A stretch of DNA of 13,023 bases from Collinsella sp. AM18-10 (GCF_003471585.1 NZ_QRJO01000025.1:1-13023), one strand, 5' to 3'; shown: positions 1 to 7,076, counted from the first letter of the stretch. The notes: a model not told the origin generated them from the letters alone. Translations and numbers: made by a program.

Positions 1-126
1 ATGATGGGGCGGAATGTCAATCCTGGTCTAACAGAGCCTTATTTAATCATTTGATCCCCGCGCCCGCTGCGAGCGAGGGGCGATTCGAACGCTTTCGTTC
101 GCGAACAGTTCTGTCACCTTAATGCC

Positions 127-162
127 GCGCGAGGCGCGCACCGGCGACTTCGCGGTAATAAT
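127..162 (+). promoter_or_regulatory. Candidate promoter and operator-like dyad upstream of the two-component genes
   Basis: A TAATAAT box (156-162) is a plausible -10 element about 35 bases before the regulator start. No good -35 hexamer lies at the right distance. That position is instead occupied by a GC-rich dyad, GCGCG-AGG-CGCGC (127-139), which suggests activator-dependent transcription. Further upstream, a 6-bp hairpin (CGAACG 86-91, CGTTCG 96-101) overlaps the palindrome TTCGCGAA (98-105). I see no gene in 1-197. The promoter call rests only on the -10 match and its placement. Confidence 0.3.
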
Positions 163-197
163 GGCAGTAAGGCAACCAAGAGGGGGGAACGGAATCC

Positions 198-869
198 ATG
201 GCGCTGATCTATATCGTTGAGGACGACGAGCCCATTCGTCGCGAGCTTGCCGACATCCTTGCCCGTGCCGGTTTTGAGGTCGAGGCCTGCGAATCGTTCG
301 AGCACGTCTCGCGCGATATTCTCGCTGCCGCGCCCGATCTGGTACTGCTCGACCTCACGCTTCCTGTCAAAGACGGCCAACACATCTGCCACGAAGTCCG
401 TCGCGAATCCGAGGTCCCCATCATCGTCCTCACGTCGCGCACGACCGAGATCGACGAGGTCATGGCCATGACGCTCGGCGCGGACGATTTTATTTCCAAG
501 CCCTATAGCGCCCGCGTCCTCGTGGCGCGCATCAACGCGCTGATGCGCCGCACCACGGCGGCAGGCGAGCGTAGCACCATGGTCCACAAGGGGCTGGAAC
601 TCGACCTCGCCCGCTCCGCGGTCACCAACACGGCAACCGGCGACAGCACCGAGCTCACCAAAAACGAGCTGCGCATCCTCTCTCTGCTCCTGAGTCGCGC
701 GGGCAAGATTGTCTCGCGCTCGGCCATCATGCAGGACCTGTGGGACTCCGATGCCTTCGTGGACGACAACACGCTCACCGTCAACATCAACCGCCTGCGC
801 ACCACGCTCGACAAGATCGGCGTCAAGGGGTATCTGACCACGCATCGCGGCCAGGGCTATTCGGTCTAG
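198..869 (+). CDS. OmpR/PhoB-family response regulator, probable partner of the Bce-type kinase downstream
   Basis: This is a cytoplasmic DNA-binding response regulator of 223 aa, the normal length for the OmpR family. The N-terminal receiver domain (about 1-118) has the acidic pair D9/D10, the phospho-acceptor D52 in the LLDLTLP context, T79/S80 after IIVL, and K101 in the KPY motif. The C-terminal winged-helix domain (about 128-223) ends in the typical RLRTTLDKIG...RGQGYSV pattern. The ATG at 198 follows a G-rich ribosome binding site (GAGGGGGG, about 180-187) with slightly long spacing, and the protein opens exactly at the beta-1 strand expected of receivers. The kinase start lies 9 bases after its stop, so the two are almost certainly co-transcribed and form a phosphorelay. 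The Bce-type kinase suggests a role in cell-envelope or antimicrobial-peptide stress, but the target genes cannot be named from this window. Confidence 0.93.
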   Translation: MALIYIVEDDEPIRRELADILARAGFEVEACESFEHVSRDILAAAPDLVLLDLTLPVKDGQHICHEVRRESEVPIIVLTSRTTEIDEVMAMTLGADDFISKPYSARVLVARINALMRRTTAAGERSTMVHKGLELDLARSAVTNTATGDSTELTKNELRILSLLLSRAGKIVSRSAIMQDLWDSDAFVDDNTLTVNINRLRTTLDKIGVKGYLTTHRGQGYSV

Positions 870-878
870 GTGCCAGCT

Positions 879-1922
879 ATGTCGTTTGGCAAGTTCTTTA
901 AAGATGCGCTGTTGCCCGTCGCCGTGTGGACGTGCGGCGTGCTGCTGAGCTGCTTTGTGCTGACGGTTGCCGGGGCCCCGGCATCTATCGTGGTCGTGGC
1001 GGTCGGTGTGTCCTTTATCTTTGGCATGCTCGGCATCGTGATCGAGTACGCGCGCCGTCGTCGATTTTTGCACCAGTTGGAGCGTGCAGCCGAGGAGCTG
1101 GAAAGTCCCGCGTGGGTACAGGAGATGGTGCAATGCCCAACCTATGCCGAGGGCGAGCTCGAGTACGAGGTCCTGCGCCGGGTGGGCAAGGCTGCCTGCG
1201 ACGAGGTTGCGGAAGGCCGACGTCAGACCGATGACTATCGCGACTATATCGAGAGCTGGGTCCACGAGGCCAAGCTGCCCCTGGCGGCAGCTCATCTGAT
1301 TTTGGAAAACCTGGACGGCAGCGAAGGTGACCTCTCGCGTGTGGATGACCTGGGTCGCGAGCTGGCTCGCGTTGAGCGCTATATCGACCAGGCACTGTAC
1401 TATGCGCGCTCGGAAGTCGTGGAGCGCGATTACCTGATTCGCCGCTGGGATCTTAAGACCTTGGTGACGGGCGCGATTAAGGCCAACGCGCGCGAACTCA
1501 TTGCAGCGCACGTGGCTCCGGTGTGCGAGAACCTTGACTTCGAGGTCTTTACCGACGAAAAATGGCTCGAATTTATCCTGGGCCAGCTCATTCAGAACAG
1601 CATTAAATATGCGCGCGAGGACGGCGCGAAGATCGTGTTTTCGGGCGCGTTGTTGGACGAGGGCCTGGCGAGCGAACGCATCGAGCTCACCGTTGCCGAC
1701 AACGGCTGTGGCGTGAGCGCGGCCGACCTGCCGCGCGTGTTCGAGAAGGGCTTTACCGGCGACAACGGCCGCACCACCAAGCGCGCAACGGGCATCGGCC
1801 TCTACCTGGTGGCGCGTCTGTGCTCCAAGATGGGCATCGACGTCACCGCAGCATCCGATCCCGGCGAAGGCTTCGTCGTAACATTCGCGTTTTCAACGAA
1901 TAAGTTTCAATATTTCGAGTAA
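879..1922 (+). CDS. Sensor histidine kinase, intramembrane-sensing (BceS-like) type
   Basis: This is a membrane histidine kinase of 347 aa. Two hydrophobic helices (about 10-32 and 35-56) are joined by only a few residues, so there is no extracellular sensor domain; this is the hallmark of intramembrane-sensing kinases. A short cytoplasmic linker leads to the phospho-acceptor H129 in WVHEAKLPLAA, very close to the WVHE(I/A)K(T/L)P pattern of BceS relatives. The ATPase domain follows, with the N box LIQNSIKYA (N240), DNGCG (D274) and TGIGLYL. A GTG start at 870 is possible, but ATG 879 is preferred because AGGTG (868-872) gives it a properly spaced ribosome binding site. Known BceRS systems sense antimicrobial peptides through a BceAB-type ABC transporter. 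None is encoded here, so the transporter may lie elsewhere or the kinase may work alone. Confidence 0.9.
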   Translation: MSFGKFFKDALLPVAVWTCGVLLSCFVLTVAGAPASIVVVAVGVSFIFGMLGIVIEYARRRRFLHQLERAAEELESPAWVQEMVQCPTYAEGELEYEVLRRVGKAACDEVAEGRRQTDDYRDYIESWVHEAKLPLAAAHLILENLDGSEGDLSRVDDLGRELARVERYIDQALYYARSEVVERDYLIRRWDLKTLVTGAIKANARELIAAHVAPVCENLDFEVFTDEKWLEFILGQLIQNSIKYAREDGAKIVFSGALLDEGLASERIELTVADNGCGVSAADLPRVFEKGFTGDNGRTTKRATGIGLYLVARLCSKMGIDVTAASDPGEGFVVTFAFSTNKFQYFE

Positions 1923-1971
1923 CGCACGCGGCAGACGCCCACCCAAACAAAAACGTGCAGCCCAAACAAAA

Positions 1972-2006
1972 CGTGCCGCCCCAAACGGGGGGGCACGCCA
2001 TCTTTT
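1972..2006. terminator. Bidirectional rho-independent terminator between convergent genes
   Basis: The stem CGTGCCGCCCC (1972-1982) pairs with GGGGGGGCACG (1987-1997) around an AAAC loop, with one G-G mismatch. On the plus strand TCTTTT follows at 2001-2006. On the minus strand the stem is followed by TTTTGTTT. It can therefore end both the kinase transcript and the convergent stress-protein transcript. An imperfect copy of the same sequence begins just upstream: CCCAAACAAAAACGTGC at 1942-1958 against CCCAAACAAAACGTGCC at 1961-1977. Confidence 0.7.
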
Positions 2007-2037
2007 ATCAGCCAACTCGCTGAAGTAAGGCTGCGAA

Positions 2038-2130
2038 GGCCGCGAGGCCGGGAGGGGTTTCCTAAGGGCACATCCCGCAGCCGCAACGCGGCGAGGACGT
2101 GCCCGTGGAAACCCCGCAGGCCCCGCGGCC
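2038..2130. repeat. Long imperfect hairpin in the 3' flank of the stress-protein gene
   Basis: Nested complementary blocks run from the ends inward: GGCCGCG (2038-2044) with CGCGGCC (2124-2130); GGCC (2046-2049) with GGCC (2119-2122); GGGGTTTCC (2054-2062) with GGAAACCCC (2107-2115); GGGCAC (2066-2071) with GTGCCC (2099-2104); and a tip hairpin CCGC-AAC-GCGG (2081-2091). The element lies 13 bases from the stress-protein stop and before the terminator, so it would be in that gene's 3' untranslated region. It resembles the element at 6947-7076 in placement and in some sequence blocks. No coding capacity is seen. Confidence 0.75.
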
Positions 2131-2143
2131 GGTGGGAGCAACG

Positions 2144-2581
2144 CTACTTTACGACCAAAATGTCGCAGTCGGTATTGCGCAGCAGGAACGTCGAAATCGA
2201 ACCCAGAAGCGCATACTTGATCGAGGACAGGCCGCGAGCGCCGCAGAGCACCAGGTCGGGCTTGACCACGTCGAGCATCTCGTCTTTGAGCGTCTCGCGA
2301 ATACGACCGGCACGTATCATGACCTCGACCTCGGGAATATCGGGATTGGCCTTGGCCTCTTCGAGCTGCTTTTCGATGGAGTTCTTAAAGGCCTCCTCCA
2401 GACCGTTGACCAAATCGACCGGATAGGAGCCGGCGCTCTCGAGCGCCGTGGAATCGATAACGTGGCCGATAATCAGCTTGGCGCCGTTGTTCGCGGCGAC
2501 CTTGATGGCGCGTGCGAGCACAAAATCCTGCTGCTCAGTACCGTCGAGTGAAACAAATACCTTGGTGTAACCCTCGTTCAT
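2144..2581 (-). CDS. Universal stress protein (UspA family), ATP-binding type
   Basis: This is a single-domain, probably dimeric cytoplasmic Usp protein of 145 aa, the usual family length. The N-terminal strand KVFVSLDG carries D13, which contacts nucleotide in ATP-binding members. The C-terminal half contains the full G-2X-G-9X-G-S motif (G114, G117, G127, S128) followed by the ILVVK end strand, so ATP binding is likely; members lacking this motif do not bind ATP. The ATG at 2579-2581 is preceded on the minus strand by a strong AAGGAGG site. The gene stands alone, converging on the kinase and diverging from uppP. Such proteins accumulate under starvation or stress and modulate survival. The specific partner cannot be read from the sequence. 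Confidence 0.92.
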   Translation of the reverse strand: MNEGYTKVFVSLDGTEQQDFVLARAIKVAANNGAKLIIGHVIDSTALESAGSYPVDLVNGLEEAFKNSIEKQLEEAKANPDIPEVEVMIRAGRIRETLKDEMLDVVKPDLVLCGARGLSSIKYALLGSISTFLLRNTDCDILVVK

Positions 2582-2671
2582 GGTTTCCTCCTTGGTCTAT
2601 CGCACGGGCGCGGGGCTCGTGCGTCGGGCGGGCGCGGGTGCGTTGACCGCCGGACACTTTATCTTGTTGCA

Positions 2672-2677
2672 GTTATA
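2672..2677 (-). promoter_or_regulatory. Candidate -10 box for the stress-protein gene
   Basis: On the minus strand this reads TATAAC, about 90 bases before the start codon. The -35 position has only a weak GCAGTT. The implied leader includes a 9-bp hairpin at 2601-2623 (CGCACGGGC with GCTCGTGCG) before the ribosome binding site. Confidence 0.3.
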
Positions 2678-2763
2678 CCCAAGGATTTCGGTTTAACTGC
2701 TCGCAATTCTGTGAACGGGCGAGTTTTTTGGTAAGGGTAGGCGCGGTCGCACCGCCAACGGTT

Positions 2764-2769
2764 GATAAT
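2764..2769 (+). promoter_or_regulatory. Candidate -10 box for uppP
   Basis: GATAAT lies in the context GTTGATAATGGG, about 60 bases before the TTG start. No clear -35 hexamer lies upstream. If this is the promoter, the transcript would begin near 2775, so the upstream in-frame ATG at 2762 could not be the start codon. Confidence 0.33.
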
Positions 2770-2830
2770 GGGACATCGCCCGCATCGTCCGCAGAACATC
2801 TACCGGCGGGTGTCTAACGAGGGGGTCCCT

Positions 2831-3811
2831 TTGGATATTATCGAGCTTCTAAAATCTGCCTTCATGGGCCTGGTCGAGGGCATCACCGAATGGCTGCCCG
2901 TTTCGTCGACGGGCCACATGATCTTGGTGGACGAGTTCGTCAAGATGAACGTGAGCGAGACGTTCTGGAATATGTTCCTGGTCGTGATTCAGCTCGGCGC
3001 CATTCTGGCCGTCTGCGTGCTGTTTTTCCACGAGCTCAACCCGTTCTCGCCCAGCAAGGGCAAGGAGGGCCGTCGCGACACCTGGGTGCTGTGGGGCAAG
3101 ATTGTGCTCGGTTGCATTCCTGCGGCGGCGATCGGCCTGCCGCTCAACGACTGGATGGAGGAGCATTTCTACAACGCTCCCGTCGTGGCGCTGGCGCTCA
3201 TTGTGTACGGCGTGCTGTTTATCGTGATCGAGAACTGGCGCGCGAGCAAGCGCGAGGAAATGGCCGTTGCCGGTTCGTTTGGTTCGCGTGCTGTGGTGTC
3301 GGGTGGACGTCCCGCCGGTGCGCACTTTGCGGCGCCCCCCACGGCTACCGCTGAGGATGGGGACGATGACGAGAATCTGGACTTTGGTTCCATCGCCACG
3401 CTCGAGGACCTCAGCTGGAAGACTGCGCTGGGTATCGGCTGCTTCCAGGTGCTTTCGCTGGTGCCTGGTACGTCTCGCTCCGGTTCTACCATCATCGGCG
3501 GCCTGCTTTTGGGCTGCACGCGCTCGGTGGCGTCTAAGTTCACGTTCTTCCTGGCTATTCCTGTTATGTTTGGCGCGAGTGCGCTCAAGCTGGTCAAGTA
3601 CTTCATCAAGGGCGGCACGTTCGGCACCAACGAGATCGCCATCTTGGGCGTGGGCTGCGTTGTGGCCTTTGTGGTTTCGCTCATCGCCATCAAGTGGCTC
3701 ATGGGCTTCGTCCGCCGTCACGACTTCAAGTGCTTCGGCGTCTACCGCATCATCCTGGGCATCGTAGTGCTCGCGTACTTCTTCGTTCTGGAGCCTATGC
3801 TCGGCCTGTAA
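2831..3811 (+). CDS. uppP: Undecaprenyl-diphosphate phosphatase (UppP/BacA)
   Basis: This integral membrane enzyme removes a phosphate from undecaprenyl diphosphate, regenerating the lipid carrier for peptidoglycan and other envelope polymers; its activity confers bacitracin tolerance. Key motifs are present: E16xxxE20 in LVEGITEWLP, H29 in SSTGH, and R216 in PGTSRSGST. About seven or eight hydrophobic segments follow the family order. Reading from the in-frame ATG at 2762 would add 23 residues that look unlike the family. TTG 2831 gives the usual M-D-I-I-E-L-L start and has GAGGGGG (2819-2825) correctly spaced. The 326-aa product is longer than the roughly 270-280 aa norm because of a hydrophilic insert (about 140-190), rich in Gly, Ala and Asp with a DGDDDEN run, placed before the second catalytic motif. 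Confidence 0.95.
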   Translation: MDIIELLKSAFMGLVEGITEWLPVSSTGHMILVDEFVKMNVSETFWNMFLVVIQLGAILAVCVLFFHELNPFSPSKGKEGRRDTWVLWGKIVLGCIPAAAIGLPLNDWMEEHFYNAPVVALALIVYGVLFIVIENWRASKREEMAVAGSFGSRAVVSGGRPAGAHFAAPPTATAEDGDDDENLDFGSIATLEDLSWKTALGIGCFQVLSLVPGTSRSGSTIIGGLLLGCTRSVASKFTFFLAIPVMFGASALKLVKYFIKGGTFGTNEIAILGVGCVVAFVVSLIAIKWLMGFVRRHDFKCFGVYRIILGIVVLAYFFVLEPMLGL

Positions 3812-3855
3812 CTTGGTTGACGCTGCGCGGCGGCCAGAGCGACAACTTGTCATTC

Positions 3856-3899
3856 AAAGAGGACGGCATGACCAAAAGGTCTATGCCGTCCTCTTTTTT
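3856..3899 (+). terminator. Strong rho-independent terminator after uppP
   Basis: AAAGAGGACGGCAT (3856-3869) and GACC pair with GGTC and ATGCCGTCCTCTTT around an AAAA loop, with a single bulged T at 3882. A run of six T follows (3894-3899). It lies 45 bases past the uppP stop and isolates uppP from the helicase gene. Confidence 0.92.
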
Positions 3900-3946
3900 G
3901 GGCGATGGGGCGGGCTTGACGGTGGCGCACGGAGTCGTGGTGTGAT

Positions 3947-3977
3947 TTGCGTCGGTGTCCGCGCGGCTCGGTATACT
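3947..3977 (+). promoter_or_regulatory. Candidate promoter for the helicase gene
   Basis: TATACT (3972-3977) is a good -10 box. TTGCGT (3947-3952) is a partial -35 match with a rather long 19-base spacer. The leader to the ATG at 4039 is about 55 bases and contains a small hairpin (GGCGC 3995-3999 with GCGCC 4011-4015). Confidence 0.45.
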
Positions 3978-4038
3978 GGTACGGCTCAAACTATGGCGCT
4001 GCCCGCAGGCGCGCCGTCTGTCAGATGAGGAGTCGCCC

Positions 4039-6939
4039 ATGACCCAGCCCTTGCCCTGGGAAAAGAACGCTGCGGTACCCGTGCCGCCCGCGCCGGAGCC
4101 CGTGCCGCTCGATGCATACACCGTCCCCGCCGCGCCGGAACCCGAGCTCGTTCCGCTCGACATCTACGACGCCCCGGCTCCGGCGCCCAAGCCCGCCAAG
4201 CCGTTCGTCGATATCGATAGCCTGAACCCCGCCCAGCGCGAGGCGGTCCTGACCACCGAGGGCCCGCTGCTGGTCCTTGCCGGCGCCGGCTCGGGCAAGA
4301 CCCGCGTCCTGACCTTCCGCATCGTACATATGCTTGGCGACCTGGGCGTTAGGCCCTGGCAGGTCCTGGCCATCACGTTTACCAACAAGGCCGCGGCCGA
4401 GATGCGCGAGCGTCTGGCAGCACTCATCCCCAGTGGCACCCGCGGCATGTGGGTGTGCACCTTCCACGCCATGTGCGTGCGCATGCTGCGCGAGGACGCC
4501 GACCTGCTGGGCTACACCGGTCAGTTCACCATCTATGACGACGATGACTCAAAGCGCATGGTGCGTGACATTATGCAGGCGCTCGGCATTGAGCAAAAGC
4601 AGTTCCCCATCAACATGATCCGCAGCAAGATCAGCTCGGCCAAAAACGCCATGATTGGGCCCGAGGACATGCTCAAGAGCGCCGATAGCCCCAACGACAA
4701 AAAGGCCGCGCAGGTCTACCTGGAGCTGGAGCGCCGCCTGCGCGCCGCCAACGCGATGGACTTTGACGACCTGCTCGTGCGCGCTCTCGAGCTGCTGCGC
4801 ACCCGCCCCGAGGTGCTCGATAAGTACCAGGAGCGCTTCCGCTACATTAGCGTCGACGAGTATCAGGACACCAACCACGTCCAATACGAGATCGCCAACC
4901 TGTTGGCCGCCAAGTACCAAAACCTTATGGTCGTGGGCGACGACGACCAGTCCATTTATAGCTGGCGTGGCGCCGACATCACCAATATCCTGGACTTTGA
5001 GAAGGACTTTAAAAACTGCAAGACCGTCAAGCTGGAGCAGAACTACCGCTCCACGGGTCATATCCTGAGCGCCGCCAACGCCGTGGTGCGCCACAACTCG
5101 CAGCGCAAGGACAAGCGCCTGTTTACGGCCGAAGGCGATGGCGAGAAGATTCAGGCCTTCCAGGCGAGCGACGAGCGCGACGAGGGCCGCTGGATTGCCG
5201 GTGAGATCGAAAAGCTGCACTCCAAGGGCACGAGCTACGACGATATCGCCGTGTTCTACCGCACCAACGCCCAGTCGCGTATCCTCGAAGATATGTTCCT
5301 GCGCGCGGGCGTGCCCTACAAGATCGTGGGCGGCACGCGATTCTTCGACCGTGCCGAGATCCGCGACGTCATGGCCTACCTCAAGATGATCGTGAACCCG
5401 GCCGACGAGATGAGCGTCAAGCGCGTCATCAACACGCCGCGCCGCGGCATCGGCTCCACCTCGATCCAAAAGATCGAGCAGCTGGCGCGCGGCAACCGCT
5501 GCTCGTTCTTCCAGGCCTGCGAGATCGCAACAGCCGAGACGGGCATGTTTAGTGCCAAGGTGCGCAACGGCCTGTCGAGTTTTGTGGCGCTGGTGCGCGA
5601 GGGCCGCCGCATGGACGGCGAGCTCAAGGACGTCGTCGAGATGATTGTCGATAAGACGGGCCTGCTGCAGGCGTTTCGCGCCGAGGGCACCATGGAGTCC
5701 GAGAGCCGCGCCGAGAACATCCAGGAATTCCTGGGCGTCGCCGCCGAATTTGAGGAGACGCACGAGGATATCGAGGGTACGCTCGAGAGCTTGGAAGAGC
5801 TGCGCGCGGCCGGTGTTGCCGACGTGCCTGCCGGCGCCGAGTCCGAGCCCGTCGTGGTGAGTGCGCCCGCGCCCGAGCCGGGACCGTCCGCTCCGGCATC
5901 CTCGTTTGAGGCACTCGTCGGCGCGCGCGATGCCGCAGGTTCCAATCCGCTCGATAACCTAGCCGCCCCGGCGCTCTCGCCGCAGGATGCCTTGGCCGCC
6001 GCCATCGCGGGCAACGCGTATGCCGCGCCGACGGAGATGCCGGCGGGTGCCGTGCATGCCGACGAGATCGAGCGCACCTACGGTCCGCTCACCTGTAAGG
6101 CACTGCCGGCACTCATGGAGTGGCTGGCCCTGCGCTCCGACTTGGATTCCCTGGCCGGCGAGACGCATGCCATTACCATGATGACCATCCACTCCGCCAA
6201 GGGCCTGGAGTTCCCGGCGGTGTTCGTGGCCGGCATGGAGGAGGGTATCTTCCCGCACGTGCACGACTTTGGCGGCAGCGATGACCCGGGCAAGCTCGAG
6301 GAGGAGCGTCGCCTGGCCTACGTTGCCATCACGCGTGCCCGTAAGCGCCTGTTCCTGACCTATGCGGCCACGCGTCGCACCTACGGCTCGACCTCTGCCA
6401 ACCCGCGCTCTCGCTTCCTCAACGAGATTCCGTTCGAGGATATCGAGTTTAGCGGTATCGGTTCTGCTGGTTTTGAGGGCACGGGCTGGGAGAAGCGCGG
6501 CGACCGTCACGGCACCTTTGGCTCGGGCATGGGCTCGGATATGTATGGCGGCAAGGTGTTCGGTTCGCATACGCGCTCGACCGGCGGTTCCGGTTCGCGC
6601 GGCGGATCGAGCTTCGACGATTTCTTTGGTGGCAGCATCTATGGCACCGAGCGCCATCGCGGGGTTTCGCCCGATGCCGGCCGTGTTGCCTCGACCTTTG
6701 GTTCGGGCGCGCCGCGAGCTAAAAAGCCGTCGTTCAAGGTGTCGCCGACGGTGGAGCGCAAGGTCGATCGCGCCAGCGCGTCGCAGGACTTTGCCGCGGG
6801 CGATACCGTGAGCCACAAGACCTTTGGCACCGGTACCGTGATCTCGGTCGCCGGAGACATGATCGAGGTTCAATTCGAAAAAACCGGCCAGACTAAAAAG
6901 CTCATGAAAGGTTTTGCACCGATCGTCAAGCTGTCGTAA
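4039..6939 (+). CDS. pcrA: UvrD/PcrA-type superfamily 1 DNA helicase
   Basis: This is an ATP-dependent 3'-5' DNA helicase for excision repair, replication restart and removal of stalled complexes. All SF1A motifs are visible: GAGSGKT (82-88), TFTNKAAAEMRER (113-125), DEYQDTN (273-279), GDDDQSIYSWRG (300-311), LEQNYRS (332-338), TIHSAKGLEFP (716-726) and EERRLAYVAITRARKR (755-770). The last 50 residues match the C-terminal Tudor-like domain with which PcrA/UvrD binds RNA polymerase (GDTVSHKTFGTGTVISV). ATG 4039 has GAGGAG (4027-4032) upstream; a longer reading from 3955 lacks such a site. The 966 aa exceed the family's roughly 720-780 because of a Pro/Ala/Glu-rich N-terminal tail (1-56), an Ala/Pro-rich insert (about 585-680) just before motif V, and a Gly/Ser-rich linker (about 805-900). 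The core motifs are unbroken, so it should be active. The gene appears to be monocistronic. Confidence 0.95.
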   Translation: MTQPLPWEKNAAVPVPPAPEPVPLDAYTVPAAPEPELVPLDIYDAPAPAPKPAKPFVDIDSLNPAQREAVLTTEGPLLVLAGAGSGKTRVLTFRIVHMLGDLGVRPWQVLAITFTNKAAAEMRERLAALIPSGTRGMWVCTFHAMCVRMLREDADLLGYTGQFTIYDDDDSKRMVRDIMQALGIEQKQFPINMIRSKISSAKNAMIGPEDMLKSADSPNDKKAAQVYLELERRLRAANAMDFDDLLVRALELLRTRPEVLDKYQERFRYISVDEYQDTNHVQYEIANLLAAKYQNLMVVGDDDQSIYSWRGADITNILDFEKDFKNCKTVKLEQNYRSTGHILSAANAVVRHNSQRKDKRLFTAEGDGEKIQAFQASDERDEGRWIAGEIEKLHSKGTSYDDIAVFYRTNAQSRILEDMFLRAGVPYKIVGGTRFFDRAEIRDVMAYLKMIVNPADEMSVKRVINTPRRGIGSTSIQKIEQLARGNRCSFFQACEIATAETGMFSAKVRNGLSSFVALVREGRRMDGELKDVVEMIVDKTGLLQAFRAEGTMESESRAENIQEFLGVAAEFEETHEDIEGTLESLEELRAAGVADVPAGAESEPVVVSAPAPEPGPSAPASSFEALVGARDAAGSNPLDNLAAPALSPQDALAAAIAGNAYAAPTEMPAGAVHADEIERTYGPLTCKALPALMEWLALRSDLDSLAGETHAITMMTIHSAKGLEFPAVFVAGMEEGIFPHVHDFGGSDDPGKLEEERRLAYVAITRARKRLFLTYAATRRTYGSTSANPRSRFLNEIPFEDIEFSGIGSAGFEGTGWEKRGDRHGTFGSGMGSDMYGGKVFGSHTRSTGGSGSRGGSSFDDFFGGSIYGTERHRGVSPDAGRVASTFGSGAPRAKKPSFKVSPTVERKVDRASASQDFAAGDTVSHKTFGTGTVISVAGDMIEVQFEKTGQTKKLMKGFAPIVKLS

Positions 6940-6946
6940 TCCCGGC

Positions 6947-7076
6947 GGACCTGGGAGGGCGTATAGGGCAACATCGCCTGCTCGGGCAGTCCTGCGCAAG
7001 ACGGAGAGCACATTAAGTGCTCTCCTTTGCGTGCGGAACTCGCGATCGATGTTGCCCCATACGCCCTCCCAGGTCC
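6947..7076. repeat. 130-nt inverted repeat with near-perfect 30-nt arms downstream of the helicase gene
   Basis: The left arm (6947-6976) and right arm (7047-7076) are reverse complements at 29 of 30 positions. The single difference (A at 6965) is an A-C mismatch in a plus-strand RNA but a tolerated G-U pair in a minus-strand RNA. The interior also folds: GGAGAGCAC (7003-7011) pairs with GTGCTCTCC (7017-7025) around ATTAA, flanked by GCGCAA (6994-6999) against TTTGCG (7026-7031). The whole could form one long, slightly interrupted rod. It starts 7 bases after the helicase stop. It has no ORF and no long T-tract. It could be a 3'-UTR structure, a small RNA, or a palindromic mobile repeat. Confidence 0.85.

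Noticed and set aside
1931..1997. CRISPR-like array from the CCCAAAC repeats
   Set aside because: There are only two near copies, directly adjacent with no spacers, and they merge into a terminator stem.
2762..2830. N-terminal extension of uppP from the ATG at 2762
   Set aside because: The 23 extra residues (rich in His, Arg and Pro) do not look like UppP, the ATG overlaps the probable -10 box, and TTG 2831 has the better ribosome binding site.
4549..5763. A 404-codon minus-strand open frame
   Set aside because: It lies wholly antisense within the helicase gene, whose SF1 motifs confirm the plus-strand frame.
6947..7076. 6S RNA or signal-recognition-particle RNA
   Set aside because: The rod shape is suggestive, but there is no 6S-type central bubble and no conserved SRP tetraloop or asymmetric-loop sequence, and the 30-bp nearly perfect arms are unlike both.
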